A DNA stretch of 64,000 bases from Canna indica (GCA_034359265.1 CP136897.1:34831501-34895500), one strand, 5' to 3'. Numbered from the stretch's first letter, positions 11,428 to 22,633 are shown. Notes: generated by a model from the letters alone, not told the origin. Made by a program: numbers and translations.

Positions 11428-11796
11428 TTTTTTTACTACCTATTTGATTGGACGACGAGATCATTTTTTTTACTACCAATCTTTCTAACCAATCGTTAAG
11501 GATGGACGACGTCGTCGCCATAAAATTTGGCTGTCCGTCGCCCGCGCGGGGCCCATTGCAACCTCTACGGCCGGCTCGATCGACCAACCGACCCGAAAAA
11601 TTAAAATTTGTAAATAAATAAGAAAAATGACATTTCAATTATTATTTTTCGTTTAAAACGGGCGTAACTCCGTGCATTATTGTCCGATTCCAGCTTTTCA
11701 CGTGGCGCTGAAACGCGCGCGAAGAGACGAAGAAAATGACCCCGAGTTGTCCCTCGGACGCTCACCCTTATTAGCCGACGATCAGAAGTGCATGAC

Positions 11797-11915
11797 GGGT
11801 GCGATCATACTAGCACTAACGTACCGGATCCCATTAGAACTCCGAAGTTAAGCGTGCTTGCGCGAGAGTGGTACTAGGATGGGTGACCCCTTCGGAAGTC
11901 CTCGTGTTGCACCAT
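11797..11915 (+). rRNA. 5S rRNA: 5S rRNA gene, copy 26 (G65C/A74G type)
   Basis: Full length; C15T, C26T, C39T, G65C, A74G, C95T, G97C. First of 17 copies with the linked G65C and A74G changes. Confidence 0.93.
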
Positions 11916-12281
11916 TTTTTTTACTACCTATTTGATTGCTCGACGAGATCATTTTTTTTACCAATCTTTCTAACCAAACGTTAAGGACGGACGATGTCGT
12001 CGCCATAAAATTTGGCTGTCGATCGCCCGCGCGGGGCCCGCCGCAACCTGTACAGCCGGCTCGATCGACCAACCGACCCAAAAAATTAAAATTTGTAAAT
12101 AAATAAGAAAAATGACATTTCAATTATTATTTTTCGTTTAAAACGGGCGTAACTCCGTGCATTATTGTCCGATTCCAGCTTTTCACGTGGCGCTGAAACG
12201 CGCGCGAAGAGACGAAGAAAATGACCCCGAGTTGTCCCTCGGATGCTCACCCTTATTAGCCGACGATCAGAAGTGCATGAC

Positions 12282-12400
12282 GGGTGCGATCATACTAGCA
12301 CTAACGCACCGGATCCCATCAGAACTCCGAAGTTAAGCGTGCTTGCGCGAGAGTGGTACTAGGATGGGTGACCCCTTCGGAAGTCCTCGTGTTGCACCTT
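12282..12400 (+). rRNA. 5S rRNA: 5S rRNA gene, copy 27 (G65C/A74G type)
   Basis: Full length; C15T, G65C, A74G, C95T, G97C. Same as copy 32. Confidence 0.93.
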
Positions 12401-12766
12401 TTTTTTTACTACCTATTTGATTGCACGACGAGATCTTTTTTTTTACCATTCTTTCTAACCAAACGTTAAGGACGGACGACGTCGTCGCCATAAAATTTGG
12501 CTGTCGATCGCCCGCGCGGGGCCCGCCGCAACCTCTACGGCCGGCTCGATCGACCAACCGACTCGAAAAATTAAAATTTGTAAATAAATAAGAAAAATAA
12601 TATTTCAATATTATTTTTCGTTTAAAACGGGTGTAACTCCGTGCATTATTGTGCGATTTCAGCTGTTCACGTGGCGCTGAAAGGCGCGCAAAGAGACAAA
12701 GAAAATGACCCCCGAACTCTCCCTCAGATGCTCACCCATATTAGGCGACGATCGGAAGTGCATATT

Positions 12767-12889
12767 GGGTGTGATCATACCAGCACTAACGCATCGGATC
12801 CCATCAGAACTTCGAAGTTAAGCGTGCTTGGGCGAGAGTAGTACTAGGATGGGTGACCCCCTAGGAAGTCCTCCCTCGCATTGCATCTT
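12767..12889 (+). rRNA. 5S rRNA: 5S rRNA gene, copy 28, with 4-nt insertion
   Basis: Tcctc is extended to tcctccctc near the 3' end (a CCTC duplication after position 107), making the gene 121 nt before the T run. Also C6T, C28T, C46T, G97A, C116T. The insertion shifts the 3' strand of the helices. Same as copy 33. Confidence 0.88.
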
Positions 12890-13256
12890 TTTTTTTACTA
12901 CCTATTTGATTGCATGACTAGATCATTTTTTTTTACCAATCTTCCTAACCAAACGTTAAGGACGGACGACGTCGTCGCCATAAATCTTGGCTGTCGATCG
13001 CCCGCGCGGGGCCCGCCGCAACCTCTACGGCCGGCTCGATCGACCAACCGACCCGAAAAATTATAATTTGTAAATAAATAAGAAAAATAACATTTCAATT
13101 ATTATTTTTCGTTTAAAACGGGCGTAACACCGTGCATTATTGTCCGATTTCAGCATTTCACGTGGCGCTGAAACGTGCGCGAAGAGACGAAGAAAATGAC
13201 CCCGAGTTGTCCCTCGGACGCTCACCCTTATTAGCCGACGATCAGAAGTGCATGAC

Positions 13257-13375
13257 GGGTGCGATCATACTAGCACTAACGCACCGGATCCCATCAGAAC
13301 TTCGAACTTAAGTGTGCTTGCGCGAGAGTGGTACTAGGATGGGTGACCCCTTGGGAAGTCCTCGTGTTGCACCTT
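13257..13375 (+). rRNA. 5S rRNA: 5S rRNA gene, copy 29 (G65C/A74G type)
   Basis: Full length; C15T, C46T, G51C, C57T, G65C, A74G, C95T. The C46T/G51C pair is shared with copies 24 and 25, so it may be mosaic. Confidence 0.93.
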
Positions 13376-13741
13376 TTTTTTTACTACCTATTTGATTGCA
13401 CGACGAGATCATTTTTTTTACCACTCTTTCTAACCAAACGTTAAGGACGGATGATGTCATCGGCATAAAATTTGGCTGTCGATCGCCCGCGCGGGGTCCG
13501 CCGCAACCTCTACGGCCGGCTCGATCGACCAACCGACCCGAAAAATTATAATTTGTAAATAAATAAGAAAAATAACATTTCAATTATTATTTTTCGTTTA
13601 AAACGGGCGTAACACCGTGCATTATTGTCCGATTTCAGCTTTTCACGTGGCGCTGAAAGGCGCGCGAAGAGACGAAGAAAATGACCCCGAGCTGTCCCTC
13701 GGACGCTGACCCTTATTAGCCGACGATCAGAATTGCATGAC

Positions 13742-13860
13742 GGGTGCGATCATACCAGCACTAACGCACCGGATCCCATCAAAACTTCGAACTTAAGCGT
13801 GCTTGATCGAGAGTAGTACTAGGATGGGTGACCCCCTGGGAAGTCCTTGTGTTGCACCGA
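13742..13860 (+). rRNA. 5S rRNA: 5S rRNA gene, copy 30
   Basis: Same gene sequence and unusual terminator as copy 25, 2433 bp upstream. Confidence 0.93.
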
Positions 13861-14229
13861 TTTTTTTACTACCTATTTGATTGCACGACGAGATCATTTT
13901 TTTTACTACCAATCTTTCTAACCAATCGTTAAGGATGGACGACGTCGTCGCCATAAAATTTGGCTGTCCGTCGCCCGCGCGGGGCCCATCGCAACCTCTA
14001 CGGCCGGCTCGATCGACCAACCGACCCGAAAAATTAAAATTTGTAAATAAATAAGAAAAATGACATTTCAATTATTATTTTTCGTTTAAAACGGGCGTAA
14101 CTCCGTGCATTATTGTCCGATTCCAGCTTTTCACGTGGCGCTGAAACGCGCGCGAAGAGACGAAGAAAATGACCCCGAGTTGTCCCTCAGACGCTCACCC
14201 TTATTAGCCGACGATCAGAAGTGCATGAC

Positions 14230-14348
14230 GGGTGCGATCATACTAGCACTAACGCACCGGATCCCATTAGAACTCCGAAGTTAAGCGTGCTTGCGCGAGA
14301 GTGGTACTAGGATGGGTGACCCCTTCGGAAGTCCTCGTGTTGCACCTT
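14230..14348 (+). rRNA. 5S rRNA: 5S rRNA gene, copy 31 (G65C/A74G type)
   Basis: As copy 26 but without C26T: C15T, C39T, G65C, A74G, C95T, G97C. Confidence 0.93.
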
Positions 14349-14714
14349 TTTTTTTACTACCTATTTGATTGCTCGACGAGATCATTTTTTTTACCAATCT
14401 TTCTAACCAAACGTTAAGGACGGACGAAGTCGTCGCCATAAAATTTGGCTGTCGATCGCCCGCGCGGGGCCCGTCGCAACCTGTACAGCCGGCTCGATCG
14501 ACCAACCGACCCAAAAAATTAAAATTTGTAAATAAATAAGAAAAATGACATTTCAATTATTATTTTTCGTTTAAAACGGGCGTAACTCCGTGCATTATTG
14601 TCCGATTCCAGCTTTTCACGTGGCGCTGAAACGCGCGCGAAGAGACGAAGAAAATGACCCCGAGTTGTCCCTCGGATGCTCACCCTTATTAGCCGACGAT
14701 CAGAAGTGCATGAC

Positions 14715-14833
14715 GGGTGCGATCATACTAGCACTAACGCACCGGATCCCATCAGAACTCCGAAGTTAAGCGTGCTTGCGCGAGAGTGGTACTAGGATGG
14801 GTGACCCCTTCGGAAGTCCTCGTGTTGCACCTT
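14715..14833 (+). rRNA. 5S rRNA: 5S rRNA gene, copy 32 (G65C/A74G type)
   Basis: Same gene sequence as copy 27. Confidence 0.93.
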
Positions 14834-15199
14834 TTTTTTTACTACCTATTTGATTGCACGACGAGATCTTTTTTTTTACCATTCTTTCTAACCAAACGTT
14901 AAGGACGGACGACGTCGTCGCCATAAAATTTGGCTGTCGATCGCCCGCGCGGGGCCCGCCGCAACCTCTACGGCCGGCTCGATCGACCAACCGACCCGAA
15001 AAATTAAAATTTGTAAATAAATAAGAAAAATAATATTTCAATATTATTTTTCGTTTAAAACGGGTGTAACTCCGTGCATTATTGTCCGATTTCAGCTGTT
15101 CACGTGGCGCTGAAAGGCGCGCAAAGAGACAAAGAAAATGACCCCCGAACTCTCCCTCAGATGCTCACCCATATTAGGCGACGATCGGAAGTGCATATT

Positions 15200-15322
15200 G
15201 GGTGTGATCATACCAGCACTAACGCATCGGATCCCATCAGAACTTCGAAGTTAAGCGTGCTTGGGCGAGAGTAGTACTAGGATGGGTGACCCCCTAGGAA
15301 GTCCTCCCTCGCATTGCATCTT
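15200..15322 (+). rRNA. 5S rRNA: 5S rRNA gene, copy 33, with 4-nt insertion
   Basis: Same as copy 28, including the CCTC duplication near the 3' end. Confidence 0.88.
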
Positions 15323-15688
15323 TTTTTTTACTACCTATTTGATTGCATGACCAGATCATTTTTTTTACCAATCTTCCTAACCAAACGTTAAGGACGGACG
15401 ACGTCGTCGCCATAAATCTTGGCTGTCGATCGCCCGCGCGGGGCCCGCCGCAACCTCTACGGCCGGCTCGATCGACCAACCGACACGAAAAATTAAAATT
15501 TGTAAATAAATAGGAAAAATAACATTTCAATTATTATTTTTCGTTTAAAACGGGCGTAACTCCGTGCATTATTGTCCGATTTCAGCTTTTCACGTGGTGC
15601 TGAAACGTGCGCGAAGAGACGAAGAAAATGACCCCGAGTTGTCCCTCGGACGCTCACCCTTATTAGCCGACGATCAGAAGTGCATGAC

Positions 15689-15807
15689 GGGTGCGATCAT
15701 ACTAGCACTAACGCACCGGATCCCATTAGAACTCCGAAGTTAAGCGTGCTTGCGCGAGAGTGGTACTAGGATGGGTGACCCCTTCGGAAGTCCTCGTGTT
15801 GCACCTT
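15689..15807 (+). rRNA. 5S rRNA: 5S rRNA gene, copy 34 (G65C/A74G type)
   Basis: Same changes as copy 31: C15T, C39T, G65C, A74G, C95T, G97C. Confidence 0.93.
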
Positions 15808-16172
15808 TTTTTTTACTACCTATTTGATTGCTCGATGAGATCATTTTTTTTACCAATCTTTATAACCAAACGTTAAGGACGGACGACGTCGTCGCCATAA
15901 AATTTGGCTGTCGATCGCCCGCGCGGGGCCCGCCGCAACCTCTACGGCCGGCTCGATCGACCAACGGACCCGAAAAATTAAAATTTGTAAATAAATAAGA
16001 AAAATAATATTTCAATATTATTTTTCGTTTAAAACGGGCGTAACCCCGTGCATTATTGTCCGATTTCAGCTTTTCACGTGGCGCTGAAAGGCGCGCGAAG
16101 AGAGGAAGAAAATGACCCCGAGTTGTCCCTCGGACGCTCACCCTTATTAGCCGACGATCAGAAGTGCATGAC

Positions 16173-16291
16173 GGGTGCAATCATACTAGTACTAACGCAC
16201 CGGATACCATCAGAACTCCGAAGTGAAGCGGGCTTGCGCGAGAGTGGTACTAGGATGGGTGACCCCTTGGGAAGTCCTCGTGTTGCACTTT
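16173..16291 (+). rRNA. 5S rRNA: 5S rRNA gene, copy 35 (G65C/A74G type, diverged)
   Basis: Full length; G7A, C15T, C18T, C34A, T53G, T59G, G65C, A74G, C95T, C117T. Box A carries two changes. Confidence 0.9.
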
Positions 16292-16657
16292 TTTTTTTAC
16301 TACCTATTTGATTGCACAACGAGATCATTTTTTTACCAATCTTTCTAACCAAACGTTAAGGACGGACGACGTCGTCGCCATAAATCTTGGCTGTCGATCG
16401 TCCGCGCGGGGCCCGCCGCAACCTCTACGGCAGGCTCGATCGAGCAACCGACCCGAAAAATTAAAATTTGTAAATAAATAAGAAAAATAACATTGCAATT
16501 ATTATTTTTTGTTTAAAATATGCATAACTCCGTGCATTATTGTTCGATTTCAGCTTTTCACGTGACGCTGAAAGGCGCGCGAAGAGATGAAGAAAATGAC
16601 CCCCGAACTCTCCCTCGGACGCTCACCCTTAATAGCCGACGATCAGAAGTGCATGAC

Positions 16658-16776
16658 GGGTGCGATCATATCAGCACTAACGCACCGGATCCCATCAGAA
16701 CTTCGAAGTTAAGCGTGCTTGTGCGAGAATAGTACTAGGATGGGTAACCCCCTGGGAAGTCCTCGCGTTGCACCTT
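16658..16776 (+). rRNA. 5S rRNA: 5S rRNA gene, copy 36
   Basis: Full length; C14T, C46T, G65T, G72A, G89A, T109C. Confidence 0.93.
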
Positions 16777-17143
16777 TTTTTTTACTACATATTTATTTGC
16801 ACGATGAGATCGTTTTTTTTACCAATCTTTCTAACCAAACGTTAAGGACGGACGACGTCGTCAACATAAAATTTGGCTGTCGATCGCCCGCGCGGGGCCC
16901 GCCGCAAACTCTATGGCCGGCTCCATCGACCAACCGACCCAAAAAATTAAAATTTGTAAATAAATAAGAAAAATAACATTTCAATTATTATTTTTCATTT
17001 AAAACGGGCGTAACTCCGTGCATTATTGTCCGATTTCAGCTGTTCACGTGGCGCTGAAAGGCGCGCGAAGAGATGAAGAAAATGACCCCGAAACTCTCCC
17101 TCGGACTGTCACCCTTATTAGCCGACGATCAGAAGTGGATAAC

Positions 17144-17262
17144 GGTTGCGATCATACCAGCACTAACGCATCGGATCCCATCAGAACTCCGAAGTTAAGC
17201 GTGCTTGGGCGATAGTAGTACTAGGATGGGTGACCCCTTGGGAAGTCCTCATGTTGCACTTT
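17144..17262 (+). rRNA. 5S rRNA: 5S rRNA gene, copy 37
   Basis: Full length; G3T, C28T, G70T, C95T, G108A, C117T. Terminator cactttttctttt. Related to copy 40. Confidence 0.93.
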
Positions 17263-17628
17263 TTCTTTTACTACCTATTTGATTGCACGACGAGATCATT
17301 TTTTTTACCAATCTTTCTAACCAAACGTTAAGGACGGACGACGTCGTCGCCATAAATCTTGGCTGTCGATCGCCAGCGCGGGGCCCGCCGCAACCTCTAC
17401 GGCCGGCTCGATCGACCAACCGACCCGAAAAATTAAAATTTGTAAATAAATAAGAAAAATAACATTTCAATTATAGTTTTTCGTTTAAAACGGGCGTAAC
17501 TCCGTGCATTATTGTCCGATTTCAGCTTTTCACGTGGCGCTGAAAGGCGCGCGAAGAGACGAAGAAAATGACCCCGAGCTGTCCCTCGGACGCTCACCCA
17601 TATTAGCCGACGATCAGAAGTGCATGAC

Positions 17629-17747
17629 GGGTGCGATCATACCAGCACTAACGCACCGGATCCGATCAGAACTCCGAAGTTAAGTGTGCTTGGGCGAGAG
17701 TAGTATTAGGATGGGTGACCCCCTCGGAAGTCCTCGTGTTGCACCTT
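17629..17747 (+). rRNA. 5S rRNA: 5S rRNA gene, copy 38
   Basis: Full length; C36G, C57T, C78T, G97C. Following spacer has the 11-bp CG-core deletion. Confidence 0.94.
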
Positions 17748-18101
17748 TTTTTTTTAACCTATTTGATTGCATGACGAGATCATTTTTTTTACCAATCTTT
17801 CTAACCAAACGTTAAGGACGGACGACGTCGTCGCCATAAAATTTGGCTGTCGATCGCCCGCCGCAACCTCTACGGCCGGCTCGATCGACCAATCGACCCG
17901 AAAAATTAAAATATGTAAATAAATAAGAAAAATAGCATTTCAATTATTATTTTTCATTTAAAACGGGCGTAACTCCGTGCATTATTGTCCGATTTCAGCT
18001 TTTCACGTGGCGCTAAAAGGCGCAAGAAGAGACGAAGAAAATGACCCCGAGCTATCCCTCGAACGCTCACCCTTATTAGCCGACGATCAGAAGTGCATGA
18101 C

Positions 18102-18220
18102 GGGTGCGATCATATCAGCACTAACGCACCGGATCCCATCAGAACTTCGAAGTTAAGCGTGCTTGTGCGAGAGTAGTACTAGGATGGGTGACCCCCTGGG
18201 AAGTCCTCGGGTTGCACCTT
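18102..18220 (+). rRNA. 5S rRNA: 5S rRNA gene, copy 39
   Basis: Full length; C14T, C46T, G65T, T109G. Confidence 0.94.
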
Positions 18221-18587
18221 TTTTTTTACTACCTATTTGATTGCACGACGAGATCATTTTTTTTACCAATCTATCTAACCAAACGTTAAGGACAGACGAC
18301 GTCGCCGCCATAAAATTTGGCTGTCGATCGCCCGCGCGGGGCCCGCCGCAAACTCTACGGCCGGCTCCATCGACCAACCGACCCGAAAAATTAAAATTTG
18401 TAAATAAATAAGAAAAATAACATTTCAATTATTATTTTTCGTTTAAAACGGGCGTAACTCCGTGCATTATTGTTCGATTTCAGCTGTTCACGTGGCGCTG
18501 AAAGGCGCGCGAAGAGATGAAGAAAATGACCCCCGAACTCTCCCTCGGACGCTCACCCTTATTAGCCGACGATCAGAAGTGCATAAC

Positions 18588-18706
18588 GGTTGCGATCATA
18601 CCAGCACTAACGCATCGAATCCCATCAGAACTCCAAAGTTAAGCGTGCTTGGGCGATACTAGTACTAGTATGGTTGACCCGTTGGGAAGTCCTCATGTTG
18701 CACTTT
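18588..18706 (+). rRNA. 5S rRNA: 5S rRNA gene, copy 40 (diverged)
   Basis: Full length; G3T, C28T, G31A, G48A, G70T, G72C, G82T, G87T, C94G, C95T, G108A, C117T. Intermediate element and box C altered. Confidence 0.9.
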
Positions 18707-19072
18707 TTCTTTTACTACCTATTTGATTGCACGACGAGATCATTTTTTTTACCAATCTTTCTAACCAAACGTTAAGGACGGACGACGTTGTCGCCATAAA
18801 TCTTGGCTGTCGATCGCACGTGCGGGGCCCGCCGCAACCTCTACGGCCGGCTCGATTGACCAACCGACCCGAAAAATTAAAATTTGTAAATAAATAAGGA
18901 AAATAACATTTCAATTACTATTTTTCGTTTAAAACGGGCGTAACTCCGTGCATTATTGTCCGATTTCAGCTTTTCACGTGGCGCTGAAAGGCGCGCGAAG
19001 AGACGAAGAAAATGACCCCGAGCTATCCCACGGACGCTCACCCTTATTAGCCGACGATCAGAAGTGCATGAC

Positions 19073-19137
19073 GGGTGCGATCATGCCAGCACTAACGCAC
19101 CGGATCCGATCAGAACTCCGAAGTTAAGCGTGCTTGG
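19073..19137 (+). pseudogene. 3'-truncated 5S copy 41
   Basis: Only positions 1-65 remain (A13G, C36G). After cttgg the sequence jumps to ccgatgatcag, the proximal promoter of the next unit. The intermediate element, box C, 3' end and terminator are missing. Confidence 0.88.
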
Positions 19138-19159
19138 CCGATGATCAGAAGGGCATATT

Positions 19160-19278
19160 CGGTGCGATCATACTAGCACTAATGCACCGGATCCCATTAG
19201 AACTCCTAAGTTAAGCGTGCTTGGGCGAGAGTAGTACTAGGATGGGTGACCCCTTGGGAAGTCCTCGTGTTGCACCTT
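19160..19278 (+). rRNA. 5S rRNA: 5S rRNA gene, copy 42
   Basis: Full length; G1C, C15T, C24T, C39T, G48T, C95T. Starts only 87 bp after copy 41 starts and lacks the usual TTATTA because the deletion removed it. Same gene as copy 46. Confidence 0.9.
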
Positions 19279-19645
19279 TTTTTTTACTTCTTATTTGATT
19301 GCACGACGAGATCATTTTTTTTACCAATCTTTCTAACCAAACGTTAAGGACGGACGACGTCGTCGCCATAAATCTTGGCTGTCGATCGCCCGCGCGGGGC
19401 CCGCCGCAACCTCTACGGCCAGCTCGATCGATCAACCAACCCGAAAAATTAAAATTTGTAAATAAATAAGAAAAATAACAATTCAATTATTATTTTTCGT
19501 TTAAAACGGGCGTAACTCCGTGCATTATTGTCTGATTTCAGCTTTTCACGTGGCGCTGAAAGGCGCGCGAAGAGACAAAGAAAATGACCCCCGAACTCTC
19601 CCTCGGACGCTCACCCTTATTAGCCGACGATCAGAAGAGCATGAC

Positions 19646-19764
19646 GGGTGCGATCATACCAGCACTAACGCACCGGATCCCATCAGAACTACGAAGTTAA
19701 GCGTGGTTGGGCGAGAGTAGTACTCGGATGGGTGACCCCCTGGGAAGTCCTCGTGTTGCACCTA
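19646..19764 (+). rRNA. 5S rRNA: 5S rRNA gene, copy 43
   Basis: Full length; C46A, C61G, A80C. Confidence 0.94.
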
Positions 19765-20130
19765 TTTTTTTACTACCTATTTGATTGAACGACGAGATCA
19801 TTTTTTTTACCAATCTTTCTAACCAAACGATAAGGACGGACGACATCGTCGCCATAAAATTTGGCTGTCGATCGCCCGCGCGGGGCCCGCCGCAACCTCT
19901 ACGGCCGGTTCGATCGACCAACCGACCCGAAAAATTAAAATTTGTAAATAAATAAGAAAAATAACATTTCAATTATTATTTTTCGTTTAAAACGGGCGTA
20001 ACACCGTGCATTATTGTCAGATTTCAGCTTTTCACGTGGCGCTGAAAGGCGCGCAAAGAGACGAAGAAAATGACCCCGAGCTATCCCTCGGACGCTCACC
20101 CTTATTAGCCGACGATCAGAAGTGCATGAC

Positions 20131-20201
20131 GGGAGCGATCATACCAGCACTAACGCATCGGATCCCATCGGACCCCTTGGGAAGTCCTCGTGTTGCACTT
20201 T
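20131..20201 (+). pseudogene. 5S copy 44 with 48-bp internal deletion
   Basis: The gene runs cggatcccatc to ggaccccttggg, losing about 48 bp that include box A, the intermediate element and most of box C. T4A and C28T are also present. Flanking promoter and terminator are kept. Confidence 0.88.
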
Positions 20202-20567
20202 TTTTTTTACTACCTATTTGATTGCACGACGATATCATTTTTTTTACCAATCTTTCTAACCAAACATTAAGGACGGACGACGTCGTCGACATAAAATTTG
20301 GCCGTCGATCGCCCGCGCGGGGCCCGCCGGAAACTCTACGGCCGGCTCGATCGACCAACCGACCCGAAAAATTAAAATTTGTAAATAAATAAGAAAAATA
20401 ACATTTCAATTATTATTTATCGTTTAAAACGGGCGTAACTCCGTGCATTATTGTCCGATTTCAGCTTTTCACGTGGCGCTGAAATGCGCGCGAAGAGACG
20501 AAGAAAATGACCCCGAGTTGTTCCTTGGACGCTCACCCTTATTAGCCGACGATCAGAAGTGCATGAC

Positions 20568-20686
20568 GGGTGCGATCATACTAGCACTAACGCACCGGAT
20601 CCCATCAGAACTCCGAAGATAAGCGTGCTTGGGCGAGAGTAGTACTAGGATGGGTGACCCCTTGGGAAGTCCTCGTGTTGAACCTT
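20568..20686 (+). rRNA. 5S rRNA: 5S rRNA gene, copy 45
   Basis: Full length; C15T, T52A, C95T, C114A. Confidence 0.94.
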
Positions 20687-21054
20687 TTTTTTTACTACCT
20701 ATTTGATTGCACGACGAGATCATTTTTTTTACCAATTTTTCTAACCAAACGTTAAGGACGGACGACGTCGTCGACATAAAATTTGGCTGTCGATCGCCCA
20801 CGCGGGGCTCGCCGCAACCTCTACGGCCGGCTCGATCGACCAACCAACCCGAAAAATTATAATTTGTAAATAAATAAGAAAAATAACATTTCAATTATTA
20901 TTTTTCGTTTAAAACGAGCGTAACTCCGTGCATTATTGTCCGATTTCAGCTTTTCACGTGGCGCTGAAAGGCGCCCAAAATAGACGAAGAAAATGACCCC
21001 CGAACTCTCCCTCGGACGCTCACCCTTATTAGCCGATGATCAGAAGGGCATATT

Positions 21055-21173
21055 CGGTGCGATCATACTAGCACTAATGCACCGGATCCCATTAGAACTC
21101 CTAAGTTAAGCGTGCTTGGGCGAGAGTAGTACTAGGATGGGTGACCCCTTGGGAAGTCCTCGTGTTGCACCTT
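21055..21173 (+). rRNA. 5S rRNA: 5S rRNA gene, copy 46
   Basis: Same changes as copy 42 (G1C, C15T, C24T, C39T, G48T, C95T), and the same odd promoter text gaagggcatattc, here with the complete spacer. Confidence 0.93.
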
Positions 21174-21539
21174 TTTTTTTACTTCCTATTTGATTGCACG
21201 ACGAGATCATTTTTTTTACCAATCTTTCTAACCAAACGTTAAGGACGGACGACGTCGTCGCCATAAAATTTGGCTGTCGATCGCCCGCGTGGGGCCCGCC
21301 GCAACCTCTACGGCCGGTTCGATCGACCAACCGACCCGAAAAATTAAAATTTGTAAATAAATAAGAAAAATAACAATTCAATTATTATTTTTTGTTTAAA
21401 ACAGGCGTAACTCCGTGCATTATTGTCAGATTTCAGCTTTTCACGTGGCGCTGAAAGGCGCGCAAAGAGACGAAGAAAATGACCCCGAGCTGTCCCTCGG
21501 ATGCTCACCCTTATTAGCCGACGATCAGAAGTGCATGAT

Positions 21540-21658
21540 GGGTGCGATCATACCAGCACTAACGCACCGTATCCCATCAGAACTCCGAAGTTAAGTGTGC
21601 TTGGGCGAGAGTAGTACTAGGATGGGTGACCCCCTGGGAAGTCCTCGTGTTGCACTTT
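21540..21658 (+). rRNA. 5S rRNA: 5S rRNA gene, copy 47
   Basis: Full length; G31T, C57T, C117T. Base -1 is T. Confidence 0.94.
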
Positions 21659-22024
21659 TTTTTTTACTACCTATTTGATTGCACGACGAGATAATTTTTT
21701 TTACCAATCTTTCTAACCAAACGTTAAGGACGGACGACGTCGTCGACATAAAATTTGGCTGTCGATCGCCCGCGCGGGGCCCACCGCAACCTCTACGGCC
21801 GGCTCGATCGACCAACCGACCCGAAAAATTAAAATTTGTAAACAAATAAGAAAAATAACATTTCAATTATTATTTTTCGTTTAAAACGGGCGTAACTCCT
21901 TTCATTATTGTCCTATTTTAGCTTTTCACGTGGCGCTAAAAGGCGCGCGAAGAGACGAAGAAAATGACCCCGTGCTATCCCTCGGACGCTCACCCTTATT
22001 AGCCGACGATCAGAAGTGCACGAC

Positions 22025-22143
22025 GGGTGCGATCATACCAGCACTAACACACCGGATCCCATCAGAACTCCGAAGTTAAGCGTGCTTGGGCGAGAGTAGT
22101 ACTAGGACGGGTGACCCCCTGGGAAGTCCTCGTGTTGCACCTT
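22025..22143 (+). rRNA. 5S rRNA: 5S rRNA gene, copy 48
   Basis: Full length; G25A, T84C. Confidence 0.95.
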
Positions 22144-22409
22144 TTTTTTACTACCTATTTGATTGCACGACGAGATCATTTTTTTACCAATCTTTCTAAC
22201 CAAACGTTAAGGACGGACGACGTCGTCGACATAAAATTTAGCTGTCGATCGCCCGCGCGGGGCCCGCCGCAACCTCTACGGCCGGTTCGATCGACCAACC
22301 GACCCGAAAAATTAAAATTTGTAAATAAATAAGAAAAATAACATTTCAATTATTATTTTTCGTTTAAAACGGGCGTAACTCCGTGCATTATTGTCCGATT
22401 TCAGCTTTT

Positions 22410-22415
22410 CACGTG
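22410..22415 (+). promoter_or_regulatory. G-box core CACGTG near -98 (example, copy 49)
   Basis: CACGTGGC occurs once per spacer at nearly constant distance from the gene. In plants this core is bound by bHLH and bZIP factors at polymerase II promoters. A role at 5S genes is not established, so this is a sequence match only. A few units have cacatg or cacgtc instead (for example before copies 5, 56, 74, 81, 85 and 86). Confidence 0.45.
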
Positions 22416-22452
22416 GCGCTAAAAGGCGCGCGAAGAGACGAAGAAAATGACC

Positions 22453-22468
22453 CCGAGCTATCCCTCGG
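22453..22468 (+). other. Short inverted repeat CCGAG/CTCGG at about -55 to -40 (example, copy 49)
   Basis: CCGAG and CTCGG are separated by six bases and could form a small hairpin. Units carry one of two versions: ccccgagctatccctcgg or ccccgagctgtccctcgg (arms intact), or cccccgaactctccctcgg (left arm changed to CCGAA). No known function; position and arm integrity are directly visible. Confidence 0.55.
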
Positions 22469-22478
22469 ACGCTCACCC

Positions 22479-22484
22479 TTATTA
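22479..22484 (+). promoter_or_regulatory. TATA-like element TTATTA at -29 to -24 (example, copy 49)
   Basis: Plant 5S genes carry an AT-rich element around -28 that helps place RNA polymerase III and set the start. TTATTA occupies that position before nearly every copy here, and the base at -1 is usually C, as in other plants. Broken copies that lost their upstream DNA lack it (copies 15, 17, 57, 62, 69, 75). Confidence 0.75.
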
Positions 22485-22507
22485 GCCGACGATCAGAAGT
22501 GCATGAC

Positions 22508-22626
22508 GGGTGCGATCATACCAGCACTAACGCACCGGATCCCATCAGAACTCCGAAGTTAAGCGTGCTTGGGCGAGAATAGTACTAGGATGGGTGACCC
22601 CTTGGGAAGTCCTCGTGTTGCACCTT
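22508..22626 (+). rRNA. 5S rRNA: 5S rRNA gene, copy 49
   Basis: Full length; G72A, C95T only. Used as the reference unit for promoter, terminator and spacer. Confidence 0.96.
22557..22604 (+). promoter_or_regulatory. Internal control region (box A, IE, box C), example in copy 49
   Basis: By position in known 5S genes, box A is gene nt 50-64, the intermediate element 67-72 (cgagag) and box C about 80-97 (aggatgggtgacc...). These bind TFIIIA and hence TFIIIC/TFIIIB. Copies 44, 57, 75, 103, 113, 115, 122, 133 and 135 have lost part or all of it. Confidence 0.8.
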
Positions 22627-22633
22627 TTTTTTT
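22625..22633 (+). terminator. RNA polymerase III terminator, T9 (example, copy 49)
   Basis: A run of 8-10 T follows ttgcacc, the normal polymerase III stop. Variants in other units: cacttgttttttt (common after 46 kb), cactttttctttt (copies 37, 40, 58, 63, 138), caccgattttttt (copies 25, 30) and accatttcttttt (copy 12). Confidence 0.9.

Larger units (their letters stand above)
11255..13687 (+). repeat. 2433-bp duplication, first copy (copies 25-29)
   Basis: Five consecutive units reappear 2433 bp downstream with the same private variants: the caccgattttttt terminator, the G65A/G66T gene, and the 4-nt insertion in copy 28. Start is approximate because copy 24 is also similar. Confidence 0.85.
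13688..15723 (+). repeat. 2433-bp duplication, second copy (copies 30-34)
   Basis: Copies 30, 32 and 33 are the same as copies 25, 27 and 28. Similarity fades within copy 34. Confidence 0.85.
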
